Shown: positions 49,666 through 58,623, counted from the first letter of the stretch. The stretch: 64,000 bases of DNA from an uncultured Bacteroidales bacterium (GCA_902779125.1 CACZAC010000006.1:62001-126000); one strand, 5' to 3'. Made by a program: numbers and translations. Notes: generated by a model not told the origin, from the letters alone.

Positions 49666-50508
49666 ATGTTTACGATCAACAACTTAAGCTTTAGCTACAA
49701 CAAGCGCAATGGAAATCTTTTCCATGATTTTTCGCTTGAACTGAATGCCGGCAATGTGTATGGTCTGCTAGGAAAGAACGGTGCCGGCAAATCCACGCTC
49801 ATCTATCTGATGACCGGCCTGCTCACCCCCCAAGGCGGTGAGGTGCTGATGGAGGGCGATAACGTGCGCCGCCGCCTCCCCAAGACCATGAGTGACATCT
49901 TTCTGGTGCCTGAGGAGTTTGAGCTGCCGCGCTTGAGCCTCAAGAAGTACATCAGCATCAATGCCCCGTTCTACCCTCGATTCAGCATGGAGGACATGAA
50001 GCGCTACTTGGAAATCTTTGAGATGGGCGATGACATGAACGTGAAACTCAATGCCCTGTCGATGGGCCAGAAGAAGAAAGTGTTTATGGCATTCGCCTTT
50101 GCGACCAACACCCGCGTGCTCATCATGGACGAGCCGACCAACGGTCTGGACATCCCCAGCAAGAGCCAGTTCCGCAAACTCGTGACCAGCGGTATGGCCG
50201 ATGACAAGATGATGCTGATTTCGACCCACCAGGTGCGCGACATCAGCGACATTCTGGACCACATCGTCATCATCGAACACAGCCAGGTGCTGCTCAACAC
50301 GAGCATGGCCAATGTGATGGGCCGTCTGGCCTTCCGCCCGCTGCGTGAGGGCGACCAGCCCATCTTCGTGCTCCAAAGTCCCTTTGGTGCTCTGGGTGCC
50401 GTTCCTGCCCAGGAAGGCGAGGAAACCAAGGTAGACCTTGAGATGCTGTTCAACGCTACGTTGCAGAATCCCCAAGCCATCCACAATTTATTCACCGCTT
50501 CAAAATGA
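49666..50508 (+). CDS. ABC transporter ATP-binding protein (YtrB-like)
   Basis: A 280-residue ATPase. Walker A GLLGKNGAGKSTLIYLM near residue 34-45, an ABC signature region NALSMGQKKKVFMAFAF (LSMGQ in place of LSGGQ), Walker B VLIMDEPTNGLD, and H-loop ISTHQVRD. It heads the operon with two membrane partners and a GntR repressor, as in the Bacillus ytr operon of cell-wall-antibiotic-responsive transporters. Overlaps the first permease by four bases. Confidence 0.9.
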   Translation: MFTINNLSFSYNKRNGNLFHDFSLELNAGNVYGLLGKNGAGKSTLIYLMTGLLTPQGGEVLMEGDNVRRRLPKTMSDIFLVPEEFELPRLSLKKYISINAPFYPRFSMEDMKRYLEIFEMGDDMNVKLNALSMGQKKKVFMAFAFATNTRVLIMDEPTNGLDIPSKSQFRKLVTSGMADDKMMLISTHQVRDISDILDHIVIIEHSQVLLNTSMANVMGRLAFRPLREGDQPIFVLQSPFGALGAVPAQEGEETKVDLEMLFNATLQNPQAIHNLFTASK

Positions 50509-51404
50509 CCACAGCCATGAGTACCAACACAAGCAACCAGACCTTCGATGGGCACCGTTTCACGATTGCCCTTCGTAAAGAAATTGTTGAGAACAAGCGG
50601 CAACTGCTGCTCGGCATGGTGGCCATGATTCTGACCTTCACATCCTTCATGGTGATAGGCAACGTGATTTCCAATGCGATGAGGGATTACAATTCCGACG
50701 CGCTAAAAACGATGGACTTTCTTCCTGCCGCTATGATTTCCACGACATACACCTTTGTTGTCGCAATAGCAGCCTCGCTGTCATTCCGCAACCTCACGAG
50801 CAAGAACGGACGCGTGGCATTGTTTACTTCACCGTCGTCCACTGTCGAGAAATTCATTGTCAACTTGCTCATCTACGTCATCGGTGTCGCCATCGCCTTC
50901 TTTGCCTGTGCGCAACTGGCCGACCTGCTGCGCATTGCCATATTGTTTCCTTTCAAGAGCGACACATTTGTTGTTCCAGGTCCCACGAACATCTTCTCCA
51001 TCCTGCTGAACAGCACCCAAAGTATCATGAGTGTCAGCGAAAAAATGCTGTCTGAAAGCCCGGCTTACTATCGGGGAGTTACCCTTATAAGCCTGGCGTT
51101 AGGCCCTGCAATCTATTTCATGGGCAGCGTGTTGTGGCCCCGCTGGGCTATTGTCAAGACCTTTGCCTGCCAGCAATTGATCAACACGGTGCTGAGCGCC
51201 ATCGTATTTGCTTTGATTTTTGGATTCATTTCTCCAGACATTTTTAATCCGGAGGCAGCAGACATTAACGAAATGAGTTCATTTTTCTCAAATTATACCA
51301 GAATAACTACTTATATCGCTCTTGTCATCAGCGCCCTGTGCTGGGTAGGTTCCTGGTTCCTGTTCAAGCGCAAGGATGTCGTCTCACTCAAGTGGTGGTC
51401 TTAA
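50505..51404 (+). CDS. ABC transporter membrane protein 1 of the YtrA-type operon
   Basis: A 299-residue protein with about six membrane helices. The N-terminal amphipathic segment FTIALRKEIVENKRQLLLGM resembles that of the next gene (FTATLRKEVAENWRTLILI), as does FTSPSSTVEKFIVNLLIYVIG against LSSPSSSAEKFITNFLIYFIG; the two permeases are paralogues. An alternative ATG lies four codons in (50517). Coupled to the ATPase by ATGA overlap. Confidence 0.85.
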   Translation: MTTAMSTNTSNQTFDGHRFTIALRKEIVENKRQLLLGMVAMILTFTSFMVIGNVISNAMRDYNSDALKTMDFLPAAMISTTYTFVVAIAASLSFRNLTSKNGRVALFTSPSSTVEKFIVNLLIYVIGVAIAFFACAQLADLLRIAILFPFKSDTFVVPGPTNIFSILLNSTQSIMSVSEKMLSESPAYYRGVTLISLALGPAIYFMGSVLWPRWAIVKTFACQQLINTVLSAIVFALIFGFISPDIFNPEAADINEMSSFFSNYTRITTYIALVISALCWVGSWFLFKRKDVVSLKWWS

Positions 51405-51451
51405 TTCCCTCTCAATATTAATATCTATTAACAATTCAGTAGCATACAACT

Positions 51452-52264
51452 ATGAACACTAACCAAATATTCAGCTGGAACCGCTTCACGGCGACTCTGC
51501 GCAAGGAAGTTGCCGAGAACTGGCGCACGCTGATACTCATCACCCTAGGCGTCTATCTGTATTACTGCATTGCGATGATTATCAGCAACCTGGTGTCAAA
51601 GAGCGGATCCTATAACATCAATCCGTTGTTCTTCAGCCTCATCGCTGCTATCACGGCAGGTTTTGCCTTCAATAATCTCAAGACGCGCCAGGGCCGGGTG
51701 GCGTTACTCTCATCGCCCTCGTCGAGTGCCGAGAAGTTCATCACCAACTTCCTGATTTATTTCATCGGCGCATTTGTAATCTTTGCTGTCAGTTTCCAGC
51801 TGGCCGACATCACACGGTATATTTTCATCAGCATTTTCGGTTCAAAGACTGGCATCGCTGCCACCGCCCCCGTCAATCTCATAGATAATTTCCACAGCAT
51901 CTCGAAGCAGTTATCTGACCCGAATCCGATAGATAAAACAGGTGTTATGATTGAGCTCGGCGAGACACTGGGAATCGGAGCCCTCTTTTTCATGGGCAGC
52001 GTGCTGTGGCCGCGCCGTTCCACGCTCAAGATGGCTGTTGTAGTACTCGGTATCACCATCCTCAAGATTGCAGCCTTTGGATCCTATTTTTACACCAAAT
52101 TCGGCAATAGTGATTATGTACCTCATTCAATGCGTGTCTATTTCGCTAATCAAGTGGCGACCATAGACCTCTGGTTTGATGTGGTTTTCTATACACTGTG
52201 TCTTGTATTGGCTTGGTTGATTTTCAAGCAGAAGGACGTAATAACTCTTAAATGGTGGAAATAA
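51452..52264 (+). CDS. ABC transporter membrane protein 2 of the YtrA-type operon
   Basis: A 270-residue paralogue of the preceding permease with about six membrane helices and the same FxxTLRKE start and closing WLIFKQKDVITLKWWK (against FLFKRKDVVSLKWWS). A heterodimeric transmembrane unit is likely. It ends three bases before the GntR gene. Confidence 0.85.
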   Translation: MNTNQIFSWNRFTATLRKEVAENWRTLILITLGVYLYYCIAMIISNLVSKSGSYNINPLFFSLIAAITAGFAFNNLKTRQGRVALLSSPSSSAEKFITNFLIYFIGAFVIFAVSFQLADITRYIFISIFGSKTGIAATAPVNLIDNFHSISKQLSDPNPIDKTGVMIELGETLGIGALFFMGSVLWPRRSTLKMAVVVLGITILKIAAFGSYFYTKFGNSDYVPHSMRVYFANQVATIDLWFDVVFYTLCLVLAWLIFKQKDVITLKWWK

Positions 52265-52267
52265 GCT

Positions 52268-52630
52268 ATGAACTTCAAGGATAATAAAGCAATATATCTG
52301 CAGATTGCAGACCGCATCGGCGACCAGATTCTCTCGGGTACACTGACCCCTGAAGGCAAAGTGCCGAGCGTGCGTGAACTCGCCGCCGAAATTGAGGTCA
52401 ACGCCAACACCGTGGCGCGCACCTATGAGTACCTGCAGCAGCGTGGCATCATCTACACCAAGCGTGGACTGGGCTACTTCGTCAGTCCTGATGCCAAGGA
52501 GAACATCGTTGCGTCACGCCGCGAACAGTTGATGCAGGGCGAAATGGACTACTTCCTGGGGCAACTCAAGGCCGTGGGCATCACCCCTGCCGAGCTCCAG
52601 CAAATCTACAGCGACTATCTCAACAAGTAA
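52268..52630 (+). CDS. GntR family transcriptional regulator, YtrA subfamily
   Basis: A 120-residue repressor. The winged-helix domain (residues 1-75) has IADRIGDQILSGTLTPEGKVPSVRELAAEI and NTVARTYEYLQQRGIIYTKRG. The short C-terminal helical tail is that of the YtrA subfamily, with no ligand-binding sensor domain. It is the last gene of the operon whose promoter carries a palindromic site, so negative autoregulation is likely. Confidence 0.92.
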   Translation: MNFKDNKAIYLQIADRIGDQILSGTLTPEGKVPSVRELAAEIEVNANTVARTYEYLQQRGIIYTKRGLGYFVSPDAKENIVASRREQLMQGEMDYFLGQLKAVGITPAELQQIYSDYLNK

Positions 52631-52639
52631 TCATTCATT

Positions 52640-52720
52640 AACTGCGAATTGCGCGAATCACACTAACAAAAGGACAAAAGACGACAAAACCATTAGCGTC
52701 ATTCGTGTAATTCGTAGTTT
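52640..52720. repeat. inverted pair of the dispersed repeat, acting as terminator-like hairpin
   Basis: Arms AACTGCGAATTGCGCGAAT and ATTCGTGTAATTCGTAGTT around 40 bases, then T7. Same family as at 19250 and 38422. It sits directly after the GntR gene and before a 28-codon gene. Confidence 0.7.
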
Positions 52721-52740
52721 TTTTAAAGAAAAATAAGATT

Positions 52741-52827
52741 ATGGAAAAGCAAACATTTGTAGCAACCGCGGCAGTGATTGTAGTCGCCATCATCACCTTC
52801 TTGACCGGCATCATCCTGTCACGCTGA
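52741..52827 (+). CDS. 28-residue single-helix membrane micropeptide, copy 1
   Basis: A 28-codon frame: MEKQ start, a hydrophobic core (VATAAVIVVAIITFLTGIIL) and SR end. Residues shared with the copy at 62034: M1, E2, Q4, T9, I13, A16, I17, I18, T19, I25, S27. Start is preceded by AAAGAAAAATAAGATT. It has no relative I can name. It follows the GntR operon and precedes three lipoproteins. Confidence 0.65.
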   Translation: MEKQTFVATAAVIVVAIITFLTGIILSR

Positions 52828-52875
52828 CCCATGACATCGGTTCACTGTTATTAACCCTTTCATCTCAATTGCAAA

Positions 52876-53436
52876 ATGAAAAAACTGATATTCAATATAA
52901 CACTGATGCTGCTCGCCATCATGTCACTGAACTCATGTGGTGACCCGAAAGACGGACAGCTGACGGTATACTATAATGTCGCCCTCAGTAGTGACATGGC
53001 CAAGATGGCCGACCTCGCCATTACCTACAAGGGCAAAAACGGCATCACCGTCACCGACACCATCTCAGGAAAAGAAGTCTGGGAAAAGAAGATACGCCTA
53101 GACTCCTTCCCTGCCGAATTCGGACTGGTAGACTACACCTTCATTCCCAAGCCCGAAAGTAAACTCAAAAAAGACTCCTATGAGCTATTTGCCGAGTTTA
53201 GCACTTTCACCAAAGAAGCCAAGTTTAGTCTGAACTATTACCTTGTTAACTCGTTTAACCTGAAACGCGAGAAATCGGCCCTCTTCTTTGATTTGGCCAA
53301 TGACCACGATGACATTCCGATTCTTGTCACGGCGACAAAAGACCCAAACGGCTTCAAATTCTCAGGCAAGAGCCGACCCGATGTTGTTATCAGGAGACAA
53401 TTAAATCCAGACGAAACTGAATACGAAACTGAATAA
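52876..53436 (+). CDS. lipoprotein, unknown function (1)
   Basis: A 186-residue protein with a lipoprotein signal (LMLLAIMSLNSCGDP; lipidated Cys21). The mature part is beta-rich. It is related to the next gene: YYNVALSSDMAKMADLAITY against YSVEYSQELMDYVDIEITY, with later matches ITVTDTISG / LITDTLTKD and LDSFPAEFGL / IDTIPARLYL. No known family recognised. Part of a three-lipoprotein group ending at the terminator at 55023. Confidence 0.75.
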   Translation: MKKLIFNITLMLLAIMSLNSCGDPKDGQLTVYYNVALSSDMAKMADLAITYKGKNGITVTDTISGKEVWEKKIRLDSFPAEFGLVDYTFIPKPESKLKKDSYELFAEFSTFTKEAKFSLNYYLVNSFNLKREKSALFFDLANDHDDIPILVTATKDPNGFKFSGKSRPDVVIRRQLNPDETEYETE

Positions 53437-53458
53437 TCACCACTAAATCACAACGACA

Positions 53459-54106
53459 ATGAAACCGACACTATTATATATCGCAGCCTTGGGTGTTGTG
53501 GCTTGTGCAGTGTTCACATCGTGTGAACAAAATAACAATCAGGGTCCCGAGCATGTTGATAGCCTGAAATACCTGTACTCTGTGGAGTATTCACAAGAAC
53601 TGATGGATTATGTGGATATCGAGATTACTTACGCCAATGGTAAGGGTGAACTCATCACCGATACCCTCACTAAAGACAGCATGCAGAGCATTCTGCTGCG
53701 ATTTGAGGATTTTGATGGCTATGCGAGGGACACAACAAGGCGGTCAGCATATTGGGATAAGATGATCAATATTGACACCATTCCTGCCCGACTGTACCTC
53801 AAGTCCCGCTACCTGATGAAACCCGGCATTATTGTAGATAATGACATCATGATACATTTTCTCAGCGAGATAGAAATGCAAAGCCGATGGTGGGAATCGG
53901 ATTCCACTGCCAGTTTCAAGGATTATGGTTGGGAATACATGAAATGCGACCCAATCCATAGTGTTCGCGGCAGCAAACTCAAGGCCTATATTGACCTTGT
54001 CAATGAGCAACCCCCCACTCTCGACTATACCTTGCGGCGCGACCCCGATGACCGAACCGAAGGAGAACTCGTCAAGACCGAGGAAATCACCCAGCAAAAA
54101 CGGTAA
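53459..54106 (+). CDS. lipoprotein, unknown function (2)
   Basis: A 215-residue lipoprotein (signal AALGVVACAVFTSCEQ, lipidated Cys). A distant paralogue of the preceding protein, as shown by the shared segments there, and extended by a C-terminal charged region. 22 bases after the first lipoprotein gene. Function unknown. Confidence 0.75.
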   Translation: MKPTLLYIAALGVVACAVFTSCEQNNNQGPEHVDSLKYLYSVEYSQELMDYVDIEITYANGKGELITDTLTKDSMQSILLRFEDFDGYARDTTRRSAYWDKMINIDTIPARLYLKSRYLMKPGIIVDNDIMIHFLSEIEMQSRWWESDSTASFKDYGWEYMKCDPIHSVRGSKLKAYIDLVNEQPPTLDYTLRRDPDDRTEGELVKTEEITQQKR

Positions 54107-54160
54107 CCCAGAAAACGTGAGCCAAGAATAAACTGTTCACTCTAACAAAATACAATCATT

Positions 54161-55009
54161 ATGAAACCTGCACAAAAGAAAATCCTGACTGTCCTTGGCC
54201 TACTGGTCATGACTGGCGCATTGGTGTTCACCACCTCTTGCGGACCGAAAAAGCACAAAATTGATGACAGCACGGTGCTGCCCTTCAAGGATAAGGCCGA
54301 GCTCGACAGTATACTTGACCTTCCCATCATGCCCGAGTACACCATCGAGGAGTATTATACCATAACCGACTTCGCAGATGGCGATGAACGCTTCGTTGTG
54401 TACTGCAAGTTCCTGAAAGAGGTTACACCTGAAGAGGTACAAAAAATTGTGGCTCAGGTCGATAAAGGTCAATACGAAAGATGGTATACGTTCGATTTAG
54501 GACAGGAAAACAACATGAGGCTCTTCTTTAAGAGCGACACCACATTGGCAGCCGACAAGAAGAGGCCTGATATCCTGGGCGACAAAATCCACATCGAAAG
54601 TGAAATACCGTGTAGGGAGAATGAGTCCTGGAAGGGATTTAAGGTTGTTTTCAGGAACGATCGCGCAGACTACAGTGTCGTCGTTGACCGCGACACACTC
54701 TCCAAAGTGCTGGGCGTTGAGTTTCCCCCGGTAACCGAAACGGATCGAATCGACGAGACTATATACTTTGAGTTTGACACAATACCATCCGAGGAGTTCT
54801 ACCAAGCCCTAGAGAAGGCTCCTCATTGGAATGTTTCACGCAGTGGTAATCCCGTTTTCTATGATTATGATTATGATGATGGGAATGTTTGGACTTTCGC
54901 CAATCTCGTCAAAGGCGATACCCATTTTTCATTTCAACGAACGAAATCAATAACATTGGGCGGCAGCTTCAGTGACTGGCTGCAGCATTTGTTCTTCAAC
55001 GAAGACTAA
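54161..55009 (+). CDS. lipoprotein, unknown function (3)
   Basis: A 282-residue lipoprotein (LLVMTGALVFTTSCGPKK; lipidated Cys). The mature part is acidic and rich in Asp/Glu, with no recognised domain. Not evidently related to the other two. Separated from them by 54 bases and followed by a strong terminator, so it may close a three-gene transcript. Confidence 0.75.
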   Translation: MKPAQKKILTVLGLLVMTGALVFTTSCGPKKHKIDDSTVLPFKDKAELDSILDLPIMPEYTIEEYYTITDFADGDERFVVYCKFLKEVTPEEVQKIVAQVDKGQYERWYTFDLGQENNMRLFFKSDTTLAADKKRPDILGDKIHIESEIPCRENESWKGFKVVFRNDRADYSVVVDRDTLSKVLGVEFPPVTETDRIDETIYFEFDTIPSEEFYQALEKAPHWNVSRSGNPVFYDYDYDDGNVWTFANLVKGDTHFSFQRTKSITLGGSFSDWLQHLFFNED

Positions 55010-55022
55010 AATTATTAACACC

Positions 55023-55068
55023 GAAACTTGGCTTTATCACCATAATTGGCGACTTAAAGCCAAGTTTC
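55023..55068 (+). terminator. terminator after the lipoprotein genes
   Basis: Perfect stem GAAACTTGGCTTTA / TAAAGCCAAGTTTC with an 18-base loop. Confidence 0.75.
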
Positions 55069-55080
55069 TTGACTAATACA

Positions 55081-55602
55081 CTACTGACCAACATCCAGAT
55101 GACTAGACTGCATTATGGGCTTTAAATCTTCATTGTTAGCTAACATCAGTTGACATCTCTGTAATAAGTTGAAAATGAAACAAATATATGCTTCTTTTGA
55201 ATCATGGACTTTGATTTTGCCTCGAAGAGGCTGGTCGGGTCGAAGACTCGACTTTAATCGTGAAACACCATGCACCCGATGGAGCAGCGAGAGTGAAGCT
55301 AAACTTGTTTAAGCTTTACCGAGTCGTGAAAGAGGAAAGCGTAGCCAACCCCGTCGATGACGGGCGCAGCTTGGTGTCAGCAGAATCAAATGGAAAGTGC
55401 GTCGAAGACGAACTTCCAAAGCCATCAAATGCCTATCAACAAAAAGTTCCTCTACGAGGCACTTGCCACTTTCAGCTCTGTGACCAAGCTGCGAACCTCT
55501 TCGAGGTTCTGGCATGGTCTTTCTCATTGAAATCGGTTCTTCGAACCGCTTACATCTTTCGATGTTTTCCTCGAACACCAATAACTTTAACTTAGCTTCC
55601 AC
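55081..55602 (-). pseudogene. possible decayed minus-strand reading frame
   Basis: On the minus strand one frame is open for 97 codons (55602-55309), hits a single stop, and resumes in the same frame to 55081. The last 60 residues (KIKVHDSKEAYICFIFNLLQ) look protein-like; the rest does not. No family recognised. It overlaps the hairpin-rich region and may be chance. Confidence 0.25.
55219..55565. ncRNA. hairpin-dense region, candidate structured RNA
   Basis: About ten small stem-loops in 350 bases. Examples: GCCTC-GAA-GAGGC (55219), CCCGTC-GAT-GACGGG (55350), CGTC-GAA-GACG (55400), CCTC-TAC-GAGG (55449), GAACCTC-TTC-GAGGTTC (55493), CGGTTC-TTC-GAACCG (55534). Longer-range pairs enclose them: GCAGCTTGGT (55366) with ACCAAGCTGC (55483), and GAAAGTG (55393) with CACTTTC (55467). 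Strand and transcription are unknown; no known RNA class was recognised. Confidence 0.4.
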
Positions 55603-55674
55603 AAACCGTATCTATTTGATAATCTGCAGTTTATGAAATTTATTCCATTTTTATAAAAAATATTTCATGTTTTT

Positions 55675-55704
55675 TGTAGTTTTCTTGAAGCCCCTTGCGT
55701 CTAA
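55675..55704 (+). promoter_or_regulatory. ECF-like promoter motif upstream of M16 peptidase 1
   Basis: TGTAG (55675-55679), 17 bases, GCGTCTAA (55697-55704). The same two boxes with the same spacing occur at 58807 and 62344. Confidence 0.6.
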
Positions 55705-55761
55705 CGGGTGGAATTCAATAAAGGAACAAACATTTATCAACAATAAAAACAAAAAAGTAAA

Positions 55762-58590
55762 ATGATGAACGTGAAAAAAGTATTTGCTGTCTTGCTGCTC
55801 ATGGTGGTAGCACTCAGCTTCAACGTGACAATGGCTCAGGAGATGCCTCCCATCCCCGTGGACGAGGCAGTGAGAATCGGCAAGTTGGATAACGGCTTGA
55901 CCTATTACATCCGCCATAACGACTATCCCGAGCACCGCGTGAACTTCTACATCGCCCAGCGTGTGGGCGCCATGCAGGAGGACGACAGCCAGCAGGGTCT
56001 CGCCCACTTCCTGGAACACATGGCCTTCAACGGCAGTGAGCACTTCCCCGGTTTGGGCATCCTCGACTTCACCCGTTCACTGGGTTTGAACTTCGGCGGT
56101 GACCTGAATGCCGGAACGGGCTTCACCCACACCGTATACAATGTCAACAACGTGCCCAGCACGCGCCAGAGTGCCCTCGACTCCTGTCTGCTCATCCTCA
56201 AGGACTGGAGCCACGGCCTGCTGCTCGAGGACAAGGATATCGACGAGGAGCGCGGCGTCATCCATCAGGAGTGGCGCCAGACCACCGATGCCAAGGAGCG
56301 CATGGACACCCGTCAGTTGAAGAACATCTTCCCTGGCTCGAAGTACGGCGAGCGCATGATTATCGGCCTGATGGACATCGTTGACAACTTCCCCTATCAG
56401 GTGCTGCGCGACTATTACCACAAGTGGTATCGTCCCGACAACCAGGCGCTGGTCATCGTGGGTGACGTGGATGTGGATTACATGGAAGGCAAGATTAAGG
56501 AGATGTTCAAGGACATCCCCGCCCCTGCCGCCGATGCAGCCAAGGTCGAAGACTACCCCGTGCCCGACAACGAGCAGCCCATCTTTGTCGTCGATAAGGA
56601 CAAGGAGCAGGCTACCAGTATGATTTTTGCCATGTACAAGCATGACCACACGCCCCGCGATGCTAAGGGTGGTCTTGATTACATGATGCTGCAATACGCC
56701 AGTGAAATGGCAGGTGAGATGATGACTCAGCGCCTGCAAGAATTGGCCCAGGACCCCGATTGCCCCTTCGTTGACGCGGGCAGTATGGACAACAGCTTCC
56801 TGTGGACCAACACCAAGGATGCCTTCTACATGATTGCCATGCCCAAGGAAGGCAAGGCCGAAGCCACGATGGAATTGCTGGAAACAGAATGCCGCCGCGC
56901 TGTGGAGCACGGTTTCACCGAGACCGAGTATGCCCGAGCCCAAGAAGAGTACATGAGTCGCTTGGAGAGTGAGTACAACGAACGCAACAAGGTTTCCAAC
57001 GCAGATTACGCCGAGCAGTACTACATGAACTTCCTCGAGAACGAGCCCATCCCCTCGGTAGAGCAGAAGTACCAGATCATGAGCATGCTGATTCCTAACC
57101 TCCCCGTTGAGGTCATCAACGGTTACCTCGGGGAAATCGTTGACCCGTCGGGCAGCAACCTCGTTGTGACCTGCTACAACACCGAGAAAGATGGTGCCGT
57201 CTATCCTACTGCTGAAACGCTGAAGGCTGCCTTTGACAAGGCCCTGGCTGCCCCCGTCGAAGCCTATGTCGACAATGTGAAGCAAGAGCCCCTGCTGGCA
57301 CAGTTGCCCAAGGCTGGCAAGATTGTCAAGGAAAGCGAGAACAAGCAGTTCGGCTACAAGGAACTGGAACTGAGCAATGGCGTGCGCGTCATTCTCAAGA
57401 AGACCGATTTCAAGGAAGACGAGATTATCATGCAGGCCATTCAGCGTGGCGGTGAATCACTCTACAGCGAGAAGGACTGGGCCAACCTGTCATTGTATGA
57501 CGGCGTAATGGGAATGTGCGGTCTAGGCGAGTTCACCCGTAACGAACTCAACAAGGCCCTTGCCGGCAAGCAGGTCGACGTCAGCGCCAGCATCGACACC
57601 TACAATGACATCATCGAGGGCGAGTCCACCATCAAGGACCTGGAAACCATGTTCCAATTGACTTACCTCACCTTCACCGACGTCCGCAAGGACGAGAAGG
57701 CCTATGGCCAACTGAAGAACATGATGGAAGCACAGCTCAAGAGCAAGGATCAGGTGCCTGAGGCTGCCATGAACGACTCGTTGACCTACGTGCTGAGCAA
57801 CCGCGACTGGCGTGGCAAGCCTTTCAATGCCGAGAACCTGCAGGAGGTGAACCTGGACCGTGTCATGCAGATTGCCAAGGAGCGCACCGCCAACGCCGCC
57901 GGTTACACCTTCTACTTCATCGGTTCGTTTGACGAGGCCACCATCCGCCCGCTCATCGAGCAGTACATTGCCAGCCTGCCCGCCAAGAAGGGCGCCAAGA
58001 GCAACTGGGTGAATGTGGAAACGCACCCCAAGGGTGATAACATCATCCGCTTCGAGCGCCAGATGGAAACGCCCAAGACTTCAATCCAGTCCATCTGGTA
58101 CGACGACCAGACGCCCTATAGCCTCGAGCACGGCATCCGCGCCCAAATGCTGGGCAAGGTGCTGGACAAGGTCTACACCCAGCTGATTCGTGAGGACGCT
58201 GGTGCAGCCTATAGCCTCATGACTCTGGGCAACGCCAGCATGGAAGGCGACAATCCTTTCGCCCTGCTGTTGGCCTACTGCCCCATCAAGCCAGAATTCA
58301 CCGAGCAGACCATTGAGATTCTGGACAACCAGCTGATTGCTGCAGGCAAGAGCATCGATGCCACAACACTCAACGAGGTCAAGAACGAACTCCTCAAGGA
58401 CCACGAGTCCTCACTCAAGGAGAACGGCTACTGGATGAGACAACTGATCAATTACGTGGAGCGCGGCATTGATAACGTCACCAGTTATGAGCAGGTTGTA
58501 AAGGCCCAGACATCCGAGACGGTTGCCGCTTTTGCCCGTCAGCTGAAAGCCAGCAACAAGGTCGAGGTCATCATGACCCCCGCCAAGTAA
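55762..58590 (+). CDS. M16 family zinc metallopeptidase, copy 1
   Basis: A 942-residue secreted PqqL-type M16 protease with signal peptide (VFAVLLLMVVALSFNVTMAQ). The active N-terminal half has the inverted zinc motif H82-F-L-E-H86 (AHFLEHMAFNGSEHF) and the third ligand Glu in DEERGVIHQEW. The C-terminal half is an inactive M16 repeat (GYKELELSNGVRVILKKTDF). Substrates are probably peptides in the periplasm. Paralogous to the gene at 58897. The leader carries the ECF-like motif. Confidence 0.93.
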   Translation: MMNVKKVFAVLLLMVVALSFNVTMAQEMPPIPVDEAVRIGKLDNGLTYYIRHNDYPEHRVNFYIAQRVGAMQEDDSQQGLAHFLEHMAFNGSEHFPGLGILDFTRSLGLNFGGDLNAGTGFTHTVYNVNNVPSTRQSALDSCLLILKDWSHGLLLEDKDIDEERGVIHQEWRQTTDAKERMDTRQLKNIFPGSKYGERMIIGLMDIVDNFPYQVLRDYYHKWYRPDNQALVIVGDVDVDYMEGKIKEMFKDIPAPAADAAKVEDYPVPDNEQPIFVVDKDKEQATSMIFAMYKHDHTPRDAKGGLDYMMLQYASEMAGEMMTQRLQELAQDPDCPFVDAGSMDNSFLWTNTKDAFYMIAMPKEGKAEATMELLETECRRAVEHGFTETEYARAQEEYMSRLESEYNERNKVSNADYAEQYYMNFLENEPIPSVEQKYQIMSMLIPNLPVEVINGYLGEIVDPSGSNLVVTCYNTEKDGAVYPTAETLKAAFDKALAAPVEAYVDNVKQEPLLAQLPKAGKIVKESENKQFGYKELELSNGVRVILKKTDFKEDEIIMQAIQRGGESLYSEKDWANLSLYDGVMGMCGLGEFTRNELNKALAGKQVDVSASIDTYNDIIEGESTIKDLETMFQLTYLTFTDVRKDEKAYGQLKNMMEAQLKSKDQVPEAAMNDSLTYVLSNRDWRGKPFNAENLQEVNLDRVMQIAKERTANAAGYTFYFIGSFDEATIRPLIEQYIASLPAKKGAKSNWVNVETHPKGDNIIRFERQMETPKTSIQSIWYDDQTPYSLEHGIRAQMLGKVLDKVYTQLIREDAGAAYSLMTLGNASMEGDNPFALLLAYCPIKPEFTEQTIEILDNQLIAAGKSIDATTLNEVKNELLKDHESSLKENGYWMRQLINYVERGIDNVTSYEQVVKAQTSETVAAFARQLKASNKVEVIMTPAK

Positions 58591-58623
58591 CGGCTGCAAA
58601 ATAAACTCTCACATCTATCTATC

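Noticed and set aside
55309..55602. 97-codon minus-strand gene in the hairpin region
   Set aside because: Not called as an intact gene because its sequence is dominated by inverted repeats and it ends early; kept only as a low-confidence pseudogene option.
56077..57285. 402-codon minus-strand frame in M16 peptidase 1
   Set aside because: Shadow; the plus strand contains the intact zinc motif and signal peptide.
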